Part shown: positions 61,401 to 64,000 of the stretch, one piece after another | How the letters are laid out: each line of letters opens with the position of its first letter | How positions within the stretch are numbered: the stretch's first letter is position 1 | Origin: Nitrosomonas ureae | GTDB taxonomy: Bacteria > Pseudomonadota > Gammaproteobacteria > Burkholderiales > Nitrosomonadaceae | Length of the DNA stretch: 64,000 nt | Direction: 5' to 3' | Assembly: GCF_900206265.1 (NCBI RefSeq) | Contig: NZ_LT907782.1 | Location: forward strand, 1,984,001-2,048,000 | Notes under the pieces: model-generated | Told to the model about the DNA's origin: nothing | The model's input: the letters and a program-made list of their open reading frames with translations, nothing else | The model's database searches: none | Made by a program: the position numbers and the translations under genes

Positions 61401-61556
61401 TTCGGTATAAATGATGACTTGCACATCGGACAGATCGGGAATCGCATCAACCGGCATTTTCCATAGCGCGTAAATACCCCAGCCGATGATAAATACGGTA
61501 CTCAGCAATACCAGGAAAACATTGCGGATCGACCATTCAATCGCATGTTTGAGCAT
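58434..61556 (-). CDS. cusA: Heavy-metal RND efflux pump, inner-membrane subunit (CusA-type)
   Basis: 1040 residues, twelve-helix HME-RND transporter pumping metal ions out with the proton motive force. Family marks are [44 protein letters not shown], then [21 protein letters not shown] with the proton-relay Asp, and [11 protein letters not shown]. The Met residues of the Cu(I)/Ag(I) relay appear at APLEMTETI and [20 protein letters not shown], as in CusA. This favours Cu/Ag over Co/Zn/Cd (CzcA) but does not prove it. It is the last gene of the cusCBA operon, with GGAGAG before ATG 61556 and 11 bases after cusB. Confidence 0.93.
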   Translation of the reverse strand: [1040 protein letters not shown]

Positions 61557-61567
61557 GTCAATCTCTC

Positions 61568-63142
61568 CTAGTGATCGTGAAACGTATCGGCTGGCTGAAT
61601 GCGCACGATGACAAATTCACCCGCCGATTCTTCAGCGATTTCAAAAATGACTTTTTGACCCGGTTTGAATGCTTGCAGTAACTGCGGTTCTTGAACGCGA
61701 AAATCCATCACCATGGCAGGCCACTTCAGGCTGGCTATCGGGCCATGTGCAAGCGTGACGGTCGCATGGGCGAAATCAATCGCCTCAATGCTACCTTCAC
61801 CGCGATATTGTACTGGGGAAGCAGATAATACCGCCGAGCTGGGTGCGATTTCCTGCTCGCCTGATACCGGATAATACGTCGTGTGGCCAAAACTGCTGAG
61901 CGCGCTTTTAAAGTTGCTTTCCGCATCGATCAGGAAATTGGCCTTGACCACCACGGCCTCGCCAGCCCTGAGTCCGCCCAACACCTCGGCATAGCCATCG
62001 GCATGCATGCCCAGCTTGACCGTGCGCGGCTCATAGCGCCCAGTACCCAGAGCCACCAGGACCACGCGGCGAGTTCCGGTATCCAGCACGGCTGAATCCG
62101 GTACGGTCAACACTTTATCCTTGCGGTGAAACGATGCAAATTCGGCACGTGCATACATGGCAGGCTTCAATAGGCCATCGGGATTGGCCAGCACGATGCG
62201 CACGATGGCGGTGCGCGTCTCCGGCGTCACCACCGGATTAATAAAAGCCACTTCACCGTTGAAAATTTTATCCGGGTACGCATCCACGCGCAGGGTCACC
62301 GGTTGACCGGAATGAATCATGCCCAGATCCTGTTCGAATACATCGGCCAGCATCCACACGCTCGACAAATCGGCGATTTGATACAGCGTTTCTCCCGGCA
62401 TGAAACGTTGCCCTTCAATGACTTTCTTTTCCAGCACCACGCCATCAGCTTTAGAACGCAGCGTCAGGTACTGGCGAACTTCACCGGTTTGCTGCAAATG
62501 CCGCACTTCACTTTCCGCGACATCCCAGTTGCGCAGTTTTTGTAATGCGCTGGCAACCAGCCGTTGCATCGCGGCGCGCACATCCGGGTCGCCGTCAGCA
62601 ACGGATTGCAAGCCGCGCACGGCGATCAGATATTCCTGTTGCGCGGCAATCAGATCAGGGCTATAGACCTCCATCAGCGCATCGCCTTTTCTGACCGCCT
62701 GTCCCGTGGTATTTACATACAACCGTTGTATCCACCCTTCAAACTTGGTCACTACAGTATATTGCTTGCGTTCATCCATTTGCACTGTTGCCACGGCACG
62801 CACGGTACGTATCAGTTCACGTAATTCCGCCGTTTCGGTACGCACGCCGAGTTTTTGCACTTTTTCGGTGCTGATGGCCACAATGCGCTGATCCGATGGC
62901 GCTTCATCACCATCGTAAACCGGTAGATAATCCATTCCCATCGGATCTTTTTTAGGCACCGGAGAAGTGTCTGGCAATCCCATTGGATTGCGGTAATACA
63001 GGATCTTGCGTTCTCCGTGGGTTATTGCTGTTGCTGTCGTTGCTACGGCTGTTTGCGATTGCATATAGCCCCACCAGTAGCCTGCAGCCAGCGTGACTAT
63101 CAACGCGATTCCGGCCAAAGCCGGCTTAATCATGGATGACAT
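61568..63142 (-). CDS. cusB: Periplasmic adaptor subunit CusB with fused CusF-like metal-binding domain
   Basis: 524 residues from ATG 63142 (GGAG six to seven bases before); the open frame extends to 63253 across the cusC stop and is not family-like there. A membrane anchor (about 5-24) is followed by the heavy-metal-binding motif YYRNPMGLPDTSPVPKKDPMG with Met and His-rich residues. The adaptor body follows: lipoyl/hairpin (KFEGWIQRLYVNTTGQAVRKGDALMEVYSPDL), beta-barrel and membrane-proximal domains. The last 70 residues (GEGSIEAIDFAHATVTLAHGP, then KWPAMVMDFRV) match CusF, with the Trp and the Met pair that bind Cu(I). A separate chaperone gene is thus replaced by fusion. Confidence 0.92.
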   Translation of the reverse strand: MSSMIKPALAGIALIVTLAAGYWWGYMQSQTAVATTATAITHGERKILYYRNPMGLPDTSPVPKKDPMGMDYLPVYDGDEAPSDQRIVAISTEKVQKLGVRTETAELRELIRTVRAVATVQMDERKQYTVVTKFEGWIQRLYVNTTGQAVRKGDALMEVYSPDLIAAQQEYLIAVRGLQSVADGDPDVRAAMQRLVASALQKLRNWDVAESEVRHLQQTGEVRQYLTLRSKADGVVLEKKVIEGQRFMPGETLYQIADLSSVWMLADVFEQDLGMIHSGQPVTLRVDAYPDKIFNGEVAFINPVVTPETRTAIVRIVLANPDGLLKPAMYARAEFASFHRKDKVLTVPDSAVLDTGTRRVVLVALGTGRYEPRTVKLGMHADGYAEVLGGLRAGEAVVVKANFLIDAESNFKSALSSFGHTTYYPVSGEQEIAPSSAVLSASPVQYRGEGSIEAIDFAHATVTLAHGPIASLKWPAMVMDFRVQEPQLLQAFKPGQKVIFEIAEESAGEFVIVRIQPADTFHDH

Positions 63143-63161
63143 GGAAGCTCCCGGATGATTA

Positions 63162-64000
63162 TCAGTGCACATGTTTGCCCACCAGCCAATCAATCTCCGC
63201 CAGCGCCTTGTTGTAATTGGCGATCGCGGTGATGCGATTGGTCTCAAGATCAAATACTGTCATTTGATTATCCAGCAGCGTCAGAAAATCAACCCGGCCC
63301 ACCTGATATGCGGCTAATGCGGATTCCACCGTCAATCGCGCTTGCGGCAGAATGGTGGTTTGATAAAGTTTGATTGATTTCAGGCTTTGTTCGGCCATGG
63401 CAATTTGCTGCCGCAGCCTTGCTGTCACCTCGTTACGTTGGGCCTGATACAGACTGGCTGCCTGGTCGCGTAGCGCTTGCGATTCCAAGATACGCGGCTC
63501 GATCTTACTGCCGCGCCACACCGGCAGATTGACCGCCACGGTCATACTGACCATGTCATCGCGCCGAGTACCGTCCAGCATATGGTCACGCTGACCATAC
63601 GATAAACGCACATCGAAATCCGGATAGGATGCGCGGCGTGCCAAATCAATGGATTTCTCGCTACGCGCAATCAAGCTTTGCAATGCCAACAGTTGCGGGC
63701 GCTGTAGCATGGCCTCCTGTTGTAGCATCTCCATACTCAAGGGAGTTTCCTGAAGGTGCAGTAACGCCAGAACCAAAGCCTCGGTTTGAGTGCTGCGTCC
63801 CAATGCGCGCATCAGTTCCGCCTCAAACACAGGCTGCTCGCGTTCCAGCTCCAGCAATCTATCCAGCATTCTTGAAACCTGTGTCTGCGCTTTCAGCACA
63901 TCCGCCTGACTGCCTTGCCCTACTTGATAACGTTCTTCAGCAATGCGCAGGAAATTTTCCAGTGTCTGCCGGTTTTTCTCAACCAACTGAAATATCTCAC
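63162..64000 (-). CDS. cusC: Outer-membrane efflux factor (CusC/TolC family), partial
   Basis: The frame runs off the right edge, so only about 279 C-terminal residues are seen. They show the two long helical hairpins of TolC-like channels: LRIAEERYQVGQGSQADVLKAQTQVSRM and, in the second half, AALAAYQVGRVDFLTLLDNQMTVFDLE. The repeated Y-x-V-G-(Q/R)-x-(S/D) pattern marks the equatorial turn of each repeat. It should form the outer-membrane exit duct for CusBA. It is 19 bases upstream of cusB. The specificity is inferred from the neighbours. Confidence 0.9.
   Translation of the reverse strand, partial: EIFQLVEKNRQTLENFLRIAEERYQVGQGSQADVLKAQTQVSRMLDRLLELEREQPVFEAELMRALGRSTQTEALVLALLHLQETPLSMEMLQQEAMLQRPQLLALQSLIARSEKSIDLARRASYPDFDVRLSYGQRDHMLDGTRRDDMVSMTVAVNLPVWRGSKIEPRILESQALRDQAASLYQAQRNEVTARLRQQIAMAEQSLKSIKLYQTTILPQARLTVESALAAYQVGRVDFLTLLDNQMTVFDLETNRITAIANYNKALAEIDWLVGKHVH

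Noticed and set aside
59187..61466. Long plus-strand open frames opposite cusA (about 59187-59897, 60051-60767, 60810-61466)
   Set aside because: They are antisense to a well-conserved RND transporter in GC-rich DNA, His/Arg-rich in composition, with no family likeness.
63143..63253. Longer N-terminus for CusB
   Set aside because: It is Arg/Trp-rich, overlaps the end of cusC and precedes the real membrane anchor; ATG 63142 has a ribosome binding site.

Overview
The window reads as chromosomal DNA of a Gram-negative betaproteobacterium. The gene orders mreC-mreD-mrdA-rodA-rlpA, leuS-lptE-holA and mraZ...ftsZ, a meso-diaminopimelate-type MurE, LPS-assembly and outer-membrane-efflux genes and Tar-like chemoreceptors all fit. 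The feel of the proteins suggests a Nitrosomonas-like member of the Nitrosomonadaceae, but there is no rRNA or nitrification gene here, so the genus is inference. I saw no tRNA, rRNA or CRISPR array.

Layout. 1-4772 (+): rod-shape/elongasome genes (end of mreC, mreD, mrdA, rodA, rlpA), three of them joined by ATGA overlaps or a longer overlap. 5236-7491 (-): cheW and a chemoreceptor ending in a CheR-tethering WEEF tail. 8124-17600: an accessory surface/biofilm region with an orphan LuxR-type regulator, a 1648-residue protein containing six almost identical 339-bp tandem repeats, two tandemly duplicated DUF3467-like small proteins, and, facing them, a secreted subtilisin-like protease whose leader carries a clear cyclic-di-GMP-I (GEMM-I) riboswitch. 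17894-18270: a decayed IS3-type transposase. 18363-24408: VOC protein, M48 lipoprotein protease, dodecin, then leuS-lptE-holA. 24848-26569 (+): an Aer-like PAS chemoreceptor behind a perfect FNR-type palindrome.

26798-44490 (-): a complete, uninterrupted division and cell-wall (dcw) cluster, mraZ-rsmH-ftsL-ftsI-murE-murF-mraY-murD-ftsW-murG-murC-murB-ddlB-ftsQ-ftsA-ftsZ. It has a recognisable sigma-70 promoter overlapped by three 10-bp-phased MraZ boxes and an intrinsic terminator after ftsZ. 44802-46118: a DNA glycosylase and a methyltransferase. 46211-46351: a 141-bp palindromic MITE with perfect 16-bp terminal repeats. 46497-53424 (+): a type I restriction-modification locus hsdR-hsdM-ATPase-hsdS, in which hsdM and the ATPase each carry one frameshift and hsdS holds two 171-bp internal repeats. 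53433-57729: sulfotransferase, a small exported protein, an antitoxin remnant and a second subtilase with IPT and Kelch-like regions. 58434-64000 (-): a Cu/Ag-type RND efflux operon cusC(partial)-cusB-cusA, with a CusF-like domain fused to CusB.

The most interesting unit is the 9.2-17.6 kb region. A c-di-GMP-sensing RNA controls a protease convergent with a giant repeat protein and two small conserved proteins, which suggests a biofilm or adhesin-processing module analogous in logic, not in parts, to LapA/LapG. That functional link is inference. The riboswitch and the repeats are seen directly.
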